DNA of 64,000 nucleotides from Taenia hydatigena (taxonomy: Eukaryota; Platyhelminthes; Cestoda; Cyclophyllidea; Taeniidae): positions 16,200,509 through 16,264,508 of the forward strand of contig JADWOT020000003.1 in the NCBI GenBank assembly GCA_036345935.2, read 5' to 3'. The notes under the pieces are model-generated. The model ran no database searches. It was not told the origin of the DNA and saw only the letters and a list, made by a program, of their open reading frames with translations. This document shows, piece by piece, positions 13,201 through 28,200 of this stretch. Numbering within the stretch: position 1 is the first letter of the stretch; every line of letters starts with the position of its first letter. The translations under genes and the position numbers were made by a program.

Positions 13201-16200
13201 AGATTACCAGTAGTAGTTTCTACTAGGCCATCTTTCAAAATGCATCCCTATCTTCACAGGATTATGCGCTTATTTAACTGCTATTATTAAATGAATAAAA
13301 GAAGGAAAGCTAACTTAAAGCAGGAGAAGGAAATATGGATTTAAATAAATGAAATGTACAAGATTAGAAAGTATTAGTTGAATTTAAAGCCTTTACATAC
13401 ATTCCTCTTACACTATAAAGTGTTGTAATTAGAAAGGCCTGACATTCGCTCCCAGTGGGAATTCGTACTTCCAACTTAATCAGTTTTGGAGGCATTCTAG
13501 CCGAAAAGAGAACGCCTCTTTCTCATCACCAAACCTGCTTTTAGAGACATCATGCAACGATTTAAATGGAAAAATACACTGCAACGGGCTCATTTTCCAG
13601 CATTTCAAATTCTACACTATTTCCAAAATGGAGATTACACTTAAAACACCCCCTAGTTGAGGAGGCGTTTCATTTCTTTTTCAAAAATTCTCATCAAATC
13701 CATCTTTTTCTCGTCAAAATTTAGCTTGACTGTAGCTTGGAACAATTTTCGTTCGGAGCAAAACTCCATCTCATGTTGTGGAACAATTTTAGCAGCAGAA
13801 TGAATATGAAACAGCTTTAGTAAATTGGAACCAAGAGACTTAATGCCATTAAACCAGCGTTACTTATGTGTCTAGTCTCTGAGGTGAAGCAGCTAGTAGG
13901 AGCCGCGGAAAGAAGAATCAAATTATCTCTCCTCCAAACAAATTTACTGCAAACTCATTTCCTCACTGGGAGTCTACAGATGACCACCAATCCATCCGTT
14001 CAGACACATTGCCCTGGATTGCAGGAAAGGGTAACAAAAGTAATTTTTATTCCACGGGGCATCCGCTGGTAAAAGTTGAGCTGTGCCTTTTAATAAAAAG
14101 CGGAAGAGGTTGACACTTTTGAATCCAGCCATGACAGTATTTGGTGAAGATCATCTTGATAGACTGGGCGCCATAAGGAACACCTACACCACAGACCAAA
14201 ACTTATCGAATTTGAAGACAATTTCATAGTAAACTATTTTTGTCCTTGCAAGCTTTGGCATTCCGGTAAATAAACCAAAATAAGTCTCAGTTACCGCCAG
14301 TACCTTACTCATAAAAACATTTTACAAAGGTTTACTTTACTGAGCCAACCAAAACCTAGCTTGATGTTTTAAAATGCGTTCAAATCGCGCCTGAACCAGT
14401 TTCCAAAATGCTTTAGTTATGTGTTTAACTCATCGATTCGGTTTTGCAGACACTTAAGACTCCACCTCTGCAATTCCGCTGGGCGGTACGGCCCCAATGC
14501 TGTACCAGTGAATCTCTCGACCCTTCTCTAGATCGGAAATATGTATTTTGCTTCGCTAATGAAACTTTTTTGTCTTCAGGAAAGGCTCGGAGGACTGCTG
14601 TTTCCCTAAGATTTCAATGCTTATCTCAGTTAAATTATCAGGAATATCCTTAAGGCTTGCTAAAATACCGAGGAGATAAAACAACCTAACTATTCGCCCC
14701 AGTTTGCGTAAAAATGGCTCCAATTTAACAAAAAAGGAGACACAAGGCCTCTTCATGCGCAAAACTGGCGTACCTGACGCATTGCCTGCTTACTTCACTT
14801 GAGGTACATAAGAATCAACATTTCATTTAATGGCATTTAAGATGGTAAGTGTGTCCTCCTATTACTAAAAGGTAATGTGTAGCGTGATTGAACAAAACTA
14901 CCCCTCCCTAGTGCCTCCCTGACTTATTGCAAAATAACCTTCATAAAATGTTTATGATGTGTAAGCTCGGAACTGCATAAATAGGAGACGTTTCCTTCTA
15001 ATCAAACTAAAGAACTTTGTCCAAATTTAGAGCATTATTTTTAAATCGCATTAACAAAATGCATGTCATTCTCATGCAACTGCTGTTGTCTTGATAAAAG
15101 TGCTTTTTTAAAGAAAACTCACAGAAACAAAGTTCAAGTATTATTTACATGGAAGACTTATAATTTCAGCAAATAAAGACACAGAATTGTCAAAATTATC
15201 AGTCTCTACCGCACTTTATTAAATTCTCTTGGATCTTAACCAAATAGGTTATTTGACTTTGGCCGACCACCCATTGTTATGACCTGACAAACAGCAGTTC
15301 TGGAATGTCTTTCCCTCCAAGCATGGAAGTTAAGAACCATACGCAACTCTTTCACCGAGCCTTTGCATATTATTATCGAAAAGAACAAAAGAAACACGAG
15401 TAAATAGGGTCTAACAAATATGGTACATTCCCACTGGGACACCAGTATCATAATACACTGAGTATTCTTTCATGCATAGTTTGCTTTCTGTTAAGTGCGT
15501 TTTGAATTACCTAATTTTAGCCTGTTTATAGCCAAAATGCTTGGATTCGCTTAGAGTCTGACTGGAATATACCCTAGAATTTAAAATTAGGTCTCTATTT
15601 TAGATTAGCATTAATGTGATGATAAGTTGCCGCCTCAGATTTGGCATGTTTGCATTTTTCTATGCCTTCTAAACTCGCTAAAAGGAGCTCCCGAACATAA
15701 ATACATGTATTCACACTTGGAAATGTAGCAAAACTAAATAAGAATAGATTATAAGAAAATAACTATAAATATACTACTACGAATGAACAGATACAACGAA
15801 CTTTGATAGACGGTGGACTAGACGATCCGAGTGATGACACATAACTATAATTCAGACTTAAAAGGCAGGAATTATTGAGGACAAATATCTCCATGAAAGC
15901 ACAATGCAACTGATCTTAGAGCATTGAATGCCGCCGAACCCGGGGCTTTGAACGTAAACTAATGGGAAGAATCTGCTTGCAAATAAGTGGTAAAATATAA
16001 GCATCAAAACATAATTATGAAAGTTTTGAATTTCCTCCAACTCTGTGATAAGAGCTGTTCAATCTTTATGCACATTTGCTATAAAAAAGTCATTGGACCC
16101 ATAAATCACGCTTTTTTATTTTGCGTAAGTACATTAAATCAGTGACGAATTGGGATTGTTCAACGTTTTCATACATTTTTCATTACATAAGGATAGCTTT

Positions 16201-19200
16201 CTGTATAGCACTGAGTCGACATTAACGACTTAACTAGCTCAATATTTTGGTAGACTTTACTACAAGCGTTCCTAGGCGGATGTGACTTTTTTGGTGTAAT
16301 GGGTCTTAATGGCCAAACGGCCTACAATATTTTGACAATTTAAATGCCCCAAATCAAGTGTATTCTTTGGTCAGCCGTGAAAGCTTGAAATGAGGAAAGG
16401 TATAATTTATCCTCCTAGCTTAGCCTACTATTTTAAGCAACAAACGACTCTCTAAAGCAGTCTACTGCAAAATACGAAAAGTGCCTCCTCTTTCTATGAT
16501 AACGTAAAACAATGAGCTGGGAACAGATCATTTTTGTGCCGTAGGAATACTTAACTTTGCCTGTAGGGCTTAAAATAAACCCACAAAAAAAATAATCAAC
16601 AATTCTATGCACTATAATGGATGCTTGCTGGAGCTCATGAAGGTCCTCAACTTGTAGACTGATCAAATCATTTAGTCTCTCTACCACTCAGCGTTAAAAT
16701 TAATCCCAAACCAAACTTCTCGTGATTCAAAACTTAGTTAATAGGCGAAGTTTTGACAACAGAGCACGGAAACGATGTAAGTTCTAGTCCATATGATTCC
16801 AATGTCAGGTCATTACTCTTTCATCAAATCAAATATCCTTTTGAACACTTTTCCGTATCGTACACAATCCCTATTTGAATGCCATTTATTCATTAGCAAT
16901 AGTTTCGCAAAATATTGAGCAGCTTTTATTGCATGCGGATAGATCATTTTCTTTGATAGTAAAGCCTGAAAGTGTACGATTTACCTTAAGAGATAAAATC
17001 AAGTGCATTAGTCAAGAACAAAAATCTAGTTTTTTCTAGGTGTTTGCATGGCCCATGATGCGGCCTTTTGCTTTGAGTCGCAATTTCCGCAGGCAAGTAA
17101 TCCAGACTAATGAAATGCTCTTTCCCTTTCCGTTTGTCCTCTAAGCGTGTGCAAGAAAACCGTGTTCTTTTGATGCAGCAATACAATGGAAATCAAAATC
17201 ACTACTTCATCACTTGGAACTCTATTCAAATAGAGTGAAAGAAATAAGTGCGAGCTAACGATTCATTAATTCTATCAGATCGTTGCCATGGTGACAACAG
17301 AGACAATGCTAGATGATAAACATATGTGATACACCTCAATAAAGTACGAATAATTAATGGAAAATGCATCAATTCTAAAATATGACTAAAATTGCCCATA
17401 GTATAAGGGGCTTTTATCTTGAAGCGCATTTGCATCCCCGAATTTTACCAGCATTACTTTGCTTACCGTCTGGTTCACCTCATCATCTAGAACTACTCAA
17501 ATAGCTTCAAAATAAAAAAAAAACAGTTGGTTCTGGATGAAATAACTGCTTAAGGCGGACAAAATAGCTTTCTGCAAGACAGAAGGTGCTATTTTAAGAT
17601 AGGAGATGCAGATTTTATTGCTTTTGATAGGAAGTAGTATATTATACTACTAGAAGGCGGGAATTATGCATTTTAATTCATTCTGTTGATATAATGGACG
17701 CATTCAATTTTATCGGCAGTCTCTTCCATTCCTATCCAAAACTTTTGTGCCATTCAATCCTAATTTTGTGCGATTACCCGCACGCATACACAAAATTCAC
17801 CTAATGAAAAGGTGTGCGACAAGGGTGGATGACTCACCAACTCAATGACAAGACGTCGAAGGAGCTGCCTTTGTTTAGGCGCCAAATTAGCGAAAATATC
17901 ACAGGCTGGTTCGGTCAGCAATTTGAAGGCTACAGAAAGGTGATGATTTTCCAAAACCGAAGCATCATTGTAGAGAAGGGCCAATTTGTGACCTGATACA
18001 CATCCAAAAAATTACTTAATCAATTAGTATGAAGGATTAGACTGTGGATTTTTGTAATTTGGTAAATTGGTAGGCATTGCTAGGTGGAGCGGAAGTGATT
18101 TCTAGTCCCTAGAACACACAAAGTTTTGCTCAATATTGTCAAAACGCAAAATTTTGAAATCTCAAATCTGGTTTAAGACTTGTTATCAAGGATTCAACAA
18201 ACCGCCTGCATTATTCTGCGCGGATGCAGAGGCTCAGCTGAGCCGCAGTTTCTTGTACAAAAAATACTGCTCAAAATATTCTCCGCTAGTGCGGGTTACA
18301 TTAAAAATATCCTTACCCGTGTTAACAAGAAATTGGTTTGTTACACCGGGATGGTGGACATCGTGAATTGCGGAGGCGAATAGTGAAGAAAGTATCTCAA
18401 TGTCACTAAAGACGTGCTAATAATTAGAGAGCAGCAAAAGTTAATTTGTTTTAAGTTCCGTAGAATTGAGTTCTAGGTTATACTGCTTGAATGACCAAAA
18501 ATCACCGGCTCAGTCAAAAATTGTCACCTCACAAAGTGACCTATCATTTTCTGTCATACAATTATCTTCGAATAAACCCTTTGATAAGTTTGAGGTAATA
18601 TTATCACTTAATCTAGTAGCAGTATAATCCATGAAAACGAAAATAAAAATCATAAGTACCAGAGTTTTCCTTTAAAGAGGGAGAAGTTGCCCATTTTTAA
18701 GCGTAAGTCATACAACTATCGCTGATAGCTTCCGCGAATTATCTCATGTAACATGCAACACCGTGATTGCTTGCCTGGTCCAGATTGTTTTAAACGACCT
18801 ACGATGACCAACAGTTACTTAACGGGTAAAACTACTTGATTAAGCAAGCCAGCACCCTCTAGGTGGCTAGTAATGGGTCTTCTTGTTTAAGTGAATTTTC
18901 AAAGAGAGTTTTTGTGCCCTTTTTAGGATTTCCATTGTAAATCTATAACCAAATCTGTGACCCCAAAGACACCTTAATTAAACTTAGGAGGGGTGAAACC
19001 GAAGGGCTTTCGTGACCTTACCTAGCGTTTTGGCGGGTTTTAGAGATTATATTGCGGATATACGTGTGACCTCTTCCAATCTAATAAAGATGATCTGGAA
19101 TGTCAATTAATAAAGGAAACTCTATCCCATGAAGGTTACAGGCTCTTAAACTATTTAAAAATGGACAATACTGATGAGCAAATGTTTCAAGACGAACAAC

Positions 19201-22200
19201 CTAAAATCGTAGACTCACAACGAGAGTTTCAGCCTGCAGGAGTACATGGACAGTTTGAAGCACATCAGCACCGTGGATGTGGTTGTGGTAGGGATTCGTG
19301 CTATGGTAAGCCGCTTCCAACCGAAGAATATACGTGACGAAAGCAGTAGGGTTAATGTTGAAGGTATGAAAGAGCCCACGCTTCTAAGTAAAAGAAAAAA
19401 TGCAAACTTAGGCGGAATCGTTTGGAGGGAAAAGATAAACTGCTAATGAAAAGCTGCAATTTTTATTAAACTATTTAGCTGACGACATTAGAGGTTTCTT
19501 TTAGCAGTTTCACGGGGTATGAATGTCTGGAGTTTCAAAATTCACGCTAGGCAAAAAGCGATCGCATGAACAGTTTTAAAAAATGCAAAGGAAGGCATAT
19601 GGTTGCTAAATTATCGTGTTTTGCCGTAAATGATTACTGAGGAAAAGCTCACGCTCAAGTGAGAGAATTTGGGTACAATCTAATCGGTGCGTAGATCATG
19701 CAGTATCCAGAATTATTTTTCCAAATTTAAGCTAAAACATTCAATCATTAACAACGTTGCTTTTGGATACAAATTTTTGGGGCTTCGGAAGGCAGTCCCA
19801 AGAAGGCTGAACCAAGAATAATGCTTGATGGCATTGTACTTCTTTGTATGTCTCGTCAAACCATGGATGGACCGTTCCATTCATGGCTACCACTGCGGAA
19901 ACATGGGGCCTTCATGAGGTGGAACTGAAATATTATACCGGCATGCGGTTACTATGGCAAAAATGGTCACTTTTTGTCTGTTAAATACACTTCGATCACT
20001 TTAGTTCCCTTAAACCTAATCCACACCTAAAGTATTTTTATTATTGAAATAATAGAGGAAACCCAATTCCGTAAATAGCAAATCCATTTCGAATTATCCG
20101 AAGGTAGAAGTGAGAAATATGTCCCATCCAGACATTCTGCTCAATCCATCTCCTCAGATAGCCTAAATCTTATATCCTTGTGGTCCTTGTACTGAAGGAT
20201 TTGTTTTAGACCTAATATTCGGCAAAGCCTGGGTCTTATTGTTCTTTTCTATTATTTTTTGGGTGTCTGGATATTAAATGATGAAATGTACTAAGGTAGC
20301 AAATTCAAAACTCACCGAAAAAATTCGATATGCCACGACCGTGAGTGAATGCTGCCCGGATAATGTGTCAATATCGAACATGTTCAAACTCCAACTATCC
20401 AACGATGCTTCCAGCTCCTAAAAAAGTCATATATTACCACAACTTGCCCTTTGAATGATATTAACTGCACTTTGGGTGAGACGGTTGACTGCAGTTCCCC
20501 GGTCCGCAAAGGTATACCGCATGCAGTTGCATGAGATTGCTCTAGTTTAGTGTGCAACTTTCAAAACCAATTTATTTTGTGCATGGTTATTAGGTTTATA
20601 AATATCCTTACTACCAAAATGGGCATTTCACAGTCATTTAATCATAGCTTGTACATTGATGAACCGATATTCAGCCCACTGCATAAAGGATTTCAAATTG
20701 ACCTTTCACGACTTAGAGATCACACCTCCCTCAGCATCCAACTTTTCAACCTTTCTGTGCCAAACTGTGATATCGTCAGATTTAAATCTAAGCGCTGGCT
20801 TGCTATAATTTAGCGTTGAAACTCCTTTCGTATAAAATATACCAAATTTTGACACATCGAAAAGAAACGACAGTATGTTTATCTAATCAATTAACTGCCA
20901 CCAAACACTTTTTCTCTACTTATTTTACACTTATAAAGATAAATTATTTCAACTTGAGGCGAGGGGAAGGTTATGACATTTCTCTCATTTCATTGATGAT
21001 GACGCGTAGTTTTTTGGAGAAAATATACCAAAACCACGCACTTAGATGCGATTTTCATGCTCATCAGCTTTAAAGACCTCAATGCACTTATGTGTCCTAC
21101 ACAGATGCACTCGTCAGTGACACCAATTGTGCTCTAAGCTTCATTAATTGCGTAGGACATTATTTACGACTCATTTGCCAGAAATCACTGATCAGAAGTT
21201 CTGCACCATTTTCGGTTTGAGAACCAATGATGGGAAATAAGAAATATAAGTTGTTATCGCAGTGTCAGTACGTAATCAAACACGATTGGATCACTTTAAA
21301 GCAAAAAAAAACTTTAAACCTAGAATAAATGAGGGCAATAATCATTTACAATCAAATTTTTAGGGAATTTGGGCTGGGGCGTTTCCGGATTTCTATTTAG
21401 TACAAAATCATTTTAAGTCTTTTGAGTTAAATGGGAGTAGGTCCTATTCATTTGAGGTAAGCATCAAAAGTGGTGCCTAAAAACAGCAATGTTAGCTTTT
21501 CCGTTGCCCAGGCATGAGAGTAATCGCTGCTTTTAAAATTACTGATTAACTGATTTTGAGACAATCGCACATCATTTTAGGCCCGAAAAGTTTGCATGTT
21601 CCTATCTTTCCGTGTTTTAACAATTGAGTTTGGGCGGTTTAATGCTCATTAATGGAGCAACAAGAACTAACACTTTGAAAGCACTGCAGACTGACAAGTA
21701 AATATGCACAGAGGAAGGGCATACAGTGGATAAGTGAATGCAACATGATGCTTGTTTGATGGATTCCATTCTGCACTACTTAGGCTTACGAATGGTCGCA
21801 TCACAAGTGGGTTATCTAAAGATAGGGCAATGTTGCGATGTTACTGAATATTTTGTGAGGGGATCATCATTTGTACGACTTGTGCTTGCTGTCTTTTTTT
21901 CGGCTTTTGATACCAATCAGCTACTTTGATTCATTTTAATCTTATGAAGCCGCCTTGATTGTTCATCAAGAAATAACCGTTGACGTAGCATTTTTGCGGT
22001 TACTTGAAGTGTGCAAACAAGGTAGAAGCAGTTTTGTTGCATCAAAAACCTTGCCCTAAGTCATAGGAATCTTTAAATGACATCGGAGTACCGTTGGTAC
22101 AATTTCATTAAAAGACTCTAACTATCGTTAGATGTGGAGTAGTAAGAGACCACACATTGTGTCGTTTCACAACGCAATCATCAACTTACTTATTAGTGAA

Positions 22201-25200
22201 TTCGTTGGTTTACCTTAGAATTGCGCCATGAATCCACCAAAATGGCAAAAAGTATAAAATCATGCAGCTTGTCTTCAAAACGGGGATCTTTACCATTAAC
22301 CTTGGTTAGGTCAGCGACTTATTTTGCAAAAGCCATACCAATCCTATAAAAATATGGAATTTCCATAAACAAGGAAAAATTGATGTGACGACGAATTAAT
22401 TGCTTCCATATTAACCAGATGGAAGTAGTTTCCATGGCCACAAAATAACAACAAGGCAAAGATAATGTTTCTGCTTCCGAGCTTCGTGAACATCAGCTTA
22501 TATTTAAAAGCCGTATGGCAGTCTTTCAATCGTATCGTAACAGTGGCAAAAATTTTAAAGCAAAATTAATGGGACATGTAATTTCCAATAAACTCAAAGT
22601 TCCCTCTTTCAAGGACCTAAAGTATCAAGCAACGCCATCAACAGAGCCAAATAAATAGAAATAATGTCACTTTTAAAACACTCAAACTCGTTAAACCTGC
22701 AAACCTGACAACACCCTATCCGTTAGTGATTCAATATAACAAACGTGGTTGAAGCTCACGAATAGATTTACTCTCTCACCTTTTGAATGGCTTCATCGTT
22801 GGGTGTCTTAATTCCAAGGTAGGGAAGATTGTCCGGCTTTCTCTCACTACTTGGCGTATTTACAAAGTTCGACTCCGTAGTAGTTAGAGAACCGGAAGCG
22901 TCGGGGGCAGTGGCAGTTGCAGATGGTTCAGACTGCTCACTCTTGGAGAAGCGCTTTGTAATTCGCAAATCGGCACCATCTACGGAGGATTCCAAAGAAA
23001 AGCCTGTCACGTCGGTTCGAGAAGTCCCTAGAGCCTCGCTTCCTGACGCTAGAGCGTTAGAACTGCTTTCGGCCTCCTCGTTTTCGTTGTAGTCTTGTTC
23101 CGAGTATTCTTCTAAAATACAGAAAATTTCAAGCTGGCTATAAATTTTAACGTCACAGAAGGAGGACTGTACGGCTGATGCTGCTAACATTCACCATAGA
23201 AATGTTTGAACAAAATCGACTTTTCGTAGTTTTCCGTTCCGCATAACAACCAGCAACATAAAGGCATAGAATTTTAAGGGAATGCGCATCATATTTTGTG
23301 AACATAAATGGATGTGTGTTGATTTTATACCCATATTACTTTGAAATTGAACCGAAATTATCGCTGTTCCTCAAACCACTACCTCCCTGATACGACTCGC
23401 CTTGCAGAGAATAGGGTATTTTGGAGTCTAAACGAAGTCTTTATCACTCACTTCTACTGACAAAATATGTTTTCTCTGCAATGAGAGTCCATTATTCCAA
23501 ATCCATTCTCACTTTTTGGATAGATTGAACTTGTAAAATATGACGGAATGGCGATTAAAGGATGGGGAGTTCGTGCTTAATTATGAAGGACGTATTTACA
23601 ATAATAATAAAGTTGAGAGCTATTAAAGTAAAAAAGCACTTTGCTGACTCACAATTACCATCACTTCCTTCTCTTTAACAATTAAAACCTAACAACCCTC
23701 ATGAGGAAGACCTTGCAACCAGTGAAAAAAGTTGAGCGTTTTATAAAAGCAATGAACCGCAGCTGTTTGCTAAACGACTTAAAATGTTGAACGGTCGACC
23801 ACAACCTAATGCTTCAAGGATATTGGTTACTAAGCCACATTTTTGTGAAAGCAATTTCCATTTAGTTTGGTGGAACTATGAGATAATTTTATCTAATCCC
23901 TCAGAAAGAATGTTTCGGGCATTGGGCTTTTGTACAGGCGCAAATATATTTTGCTTTCTAACATTTTAAGGGCGTGTAACTCAAGGAGGAATTGGCTTTT
24001 CAAAAACATCCTGAATAAGCTCCTCTTCAAAAAGAATTGGTTTTAATCAAAACGTCTAAGCAATCTCATAACGGATGAATAATCACTCTGCTTAAACATC
24101 TAATTTTACGGTTTCTCCCAAGTGACGTTTACGCCCTTAAATATTCAAGATAGTTACATTCCTCTAGCGAAATAGCACAATTGCCTTATCAGGACAACCA
24201 CTCAAACAAGTCAAGAGGGCAAATAGAGTATCTGAGCCGATTTGTCCCATTCAAAATTTACAAATACATTCATGCATGCCATATTTTTAGGCTAAAAGTA
24301 CATGTAAAAGAAGATGTTATCGACTTACCCATAAAAGTTTTGGATATATACTCGGAGATTTGATTTCGCGTCTTGTCAGTACTACTGTAGCTACCGAGTT
24401 TTTGACTGAGTAAACGTTTGAACTGGAAGGAAGGTAAGTAGAGATTCACAATCCTTTCCTTCTAGAAATGGCTATTCAAATCTCTCTAGGCAGAGCATTT
24501 TCCAAGAACACCCAGTATCCAATGACTTAATCACGGTATAAATTTTCCGTCTAAATAGGACTTAAAAGATGATATCATCCATCTCTTTTCAAAGTATGTA
24601 AATACATTTTGAATACATTTGCATACTTCTATTCTTATCCAACCGGAATGAAGCAAAGAACCTTGCTTCCATACTTTTGGGCAGATGATAAAGTTATGCA
24701 TTAAGGGCGTTTCAGAAAAAGCAATTACTTTTATCACTTCAAATAAATTAGGCTTTCGGGTAACATCCACAAAACGAAAACTAAAACAACTTCTTTATGC
24801 AGCTAGCTATGCAGCTAACTATCCTTACAACAAGGGTACGTTTCGAAATCTGGAAATAAAATCGCTATTGGTTAGCCATGCAAAATTGTAGGAGTGACCT
24901 TCCGCATAAACTATACGAAGTAGACAAATTTACCACAGATTAGCTCTTGTAACACCGATTCTCACCGTTGGCGAAGGGTCAACTCCTGTCAATTGCCTTT
25001 GAATATTTGGCGATGAAATACGGAGATTCAAAAACTACGATTTTCCACCGTCTTTTCGAGCCTTATTTATTCACTCATCCGATTGGCATTATCAACGTAC
25101 CGTTTTGTAAGTGGTTAACTAGCATTTTGGAATCGAGTCAACGGAATGTAGACACAGTAATTGACTAAGTTTGGCATTAAATAAATGTGTGAATGAAATT

Positions 25201-28200
25201 AAGTATTAGACCAAGGTTCAGCCCACATTCGATTCGTTGTGTTATTGTTATTGTGTTTTTACAACCACCTGGTCAATTTAGTTTATAAATGCAGTTTTCT
25301 CTGACCACGTGCCAATCGACTTGGTTAAACAACCGGTAAAATAGTCTAAGCCTATGGTAACCATTTGGTCCTAGTCAGGCTAAGCTTGTTTAACCTGTAC
25401 AAAACTGAGAAGTGGAAAATGAACCAAGCGTTGGCTCTCATTCCTCCAACTAACATCAATCATCCCTAGCGCCAAAACTTGAACCCCAATTCCTATTAAC
25501 TAAATGCATCAAATAGCTAGCGAAATTCGTTCCCAATTTGAATTGGTTAATGTTTAATCCCCATGAGGGATTTCAATTTCATCCGGGATTTCCTGATCAA
25601 GTTTGGAGGTTCATCACCTTAGCAATAAAAATCAAGTCCATTGTTACAGTGTCGAGAATTGAGGCAGTGTCAATTTTACCATATTATCATACCTAAAGTG
25701 CACACCTTAATTCGGTAGTATAAAACTGGCCTTTTGTTCAGACGTAGTCGGTTTCGCCTCAAAAGGTAAACTAACAATACGTGCCCTTATATTTGCTTAA
25801 ATGCGTAAATCCTTTTCAAATAAGTTCATGTACTAAGCTAACTTACGCGTCAATTAGTTTTTGTTTTCAAGTTAAAAAGTTGACATTATATAGACCTGTA
25901 TGGGTCCAAGACATGGCCTAAACTGTGGAATTCTGTACTATCGTGCAAAACAGAATAGCTCTGGGGAACTTAGTCACCTGCACAGTCCAACAAACTTCTG
26001 ACCTACTTAAGCCAGCTTGGCATTTCGTATCGGTAGCGATTCATGTTAAAACAAGTTGGGAGTCTACCTTAGTGGTAGCCATATCAGACACCGGTCGTTT
26101 GGTTTGAATATTTTCAAGCTGTTGGAGGCACCAGTCCAGCTCTTTCTTCGTCGACTCGGCCAGCATGTCATAGTCCTCGACTGAAGTAAGAAGCACATTA
26201 ACATCAAATTAGATTAACGGGTAATGAACCCCGCCAAGCGGTTGTGTGTCAGTGGAGATGTCCATTTTCCCGCTAGAAAGTGGACAGCCCGTTCTCAATT
26301 CTTTATCGTAACTTGATTTGCAGTAGCTGAATGAATTTGATGTGCACCAAAATCGAACTTAAATATCACAAGTTACTCCTGGTTGGAAAAGAATTAGCTT
26401 GCTTTGAGAGTGTTTGGTCCGAGAATCGGGAAGCAATCACAAATATCTCTTGTCCCAACTAAAAGGGCCACTATTTTCAAATAAACTATGACTATCTTGG
26501 AGGCGGCAATCTTTTGACAATTCTCAAACTTAATAACGGGATTGCTTCCAGAATCAAATCACATAATGTCGTTTAAATCTAGAAGCAAAATATCTGTACA
26601 GTGCTTAGGCATCGATTTTAAACCCGTGTCGCTGCATTGTAAAGCTAGATTTCACAAGTTAAGCATTCACACACGATTTGTGATCTTATCTCATAGGTCT
26701 TCTAGAATGAAACACCTAAGGTCACTTAATTCAGAATTTAGGCAGGTTAGCATTAAGTCGCCTCCAGAAAAGTTGGCTAATTTTTATTACTCCAAATGGT
26801 CGAAGCAGTAAACCTATCAGGAGATAACAGTAAATTTACAAACAATCGCATGCATTGTATTTCGATTTGAAGCTCAAAATATACTTAACTAGAAGTCTTT
26901 TAAATTATTAAAATGTCAAATACCTGAGATGGGGGAGGGAAGGTCCATGTCACCGGACTTGCGTGAAGCATCACCCCCTAACCTAAAATACACAGACAAA
27001 AGGCTCGTAGTTTTAAGCCCTTAGCATGTGCTGAATAAAAAATTTTAGGAATGACACATTCCTGCCTCTCCAATTGGTGTACCATTATTAGTACTTATAT
27101 ATGCCTTTGTTTTGGTACATTGAACATAAAATAGGGTACTTGGAAGAAAACTAATCGACTCCTTATATTAGTTTGCCCACATGCAAATTTACTAATACTC
27201 ATTCTTGAGCACTAGTACTGCAAATACTATCGCTTTTGCTACAACTTGAGATCGTTCACTTTGCGATGAGAGGAAATTTCCGCTCACTCAGTGAACTCTT
27301 CCTGAAGCTTTCGTGTAACGGTTTGAGGTAGAATGAACCATAACTTTGGTTGGGAAGGAACAAGGCGATCCTTAAGCCTAACTGAGTGCGCAGTTTTGAA
27401 GAGGAACATATTTTATTGTTAACTTCAAGTCTGCTTGACTACGAAGAAATCAAATAAGAAAAATGATGGGATTGAATTCTATTTCGTCTTTGTTACCCTC
27501 AGCTGCACAATTTGTGCTTATTTAATCTTCAAGATAGTTGTAATATACACTCTTTCTCAATCATGGCTTTGAGCTTATTGCTGACATTATAAACTTGTCA
27601 TGATTTGCATCTAGAGGAACATTATTTTAGACACTATCTAAGATAAAGATTTTAACTAATATTTGCCGAATGTGTGCAAAATCCTACTCAACTTTACACC
27701 CACATGCGGGTGCAAGTTTTGATCGCTGATGCTGCATTCGTTCTGGCGTATACAGTAATACTAACGAAAGCAGAAATCAGTCCTTGTAAACCATGCAGGG
27801 GGAAAACATTAAATCTGTGTTTTAGATCATTTCGCCCAGAAGAATGGGTTTGTAAAGAGGAAGAGTTGATGACATAAACATGAAGTATCATCTGACCAAA
27901 GTACACCCTACATCACGAAAGCTTTAACTCAAACAAAATAAGGGCGTAAAAGTGCTGTAAAACAGTGTTGAAATGCAATAGAAGATTTTTGCCATTTCAA
28001 TTACGCCACCAATCACCTCCGGATGCACGTGCGTGTGTGAACACACGTTCATACGCACGTAAATGCAGAGGTACCAAATAGGCGCCCTTCTTTCCGTCAC
28101 GTATTTTTTGAAAAAGCTTCCTTTGACGAAGAGAATTCGATATTTTTTCCTTTTCATCTCGGCTGCAATGCAAGTTTGGACAGGCAACTAGGCAAGCAGG

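Noticed and set aside
24968..25168. Minus-strand piece near 24.97 kb considered as the second UCR2 exon (IQRQLTGVD)
   Set aside because: The exon at 24329-24422 matches UCR2 far better, with correct phases on both sides.
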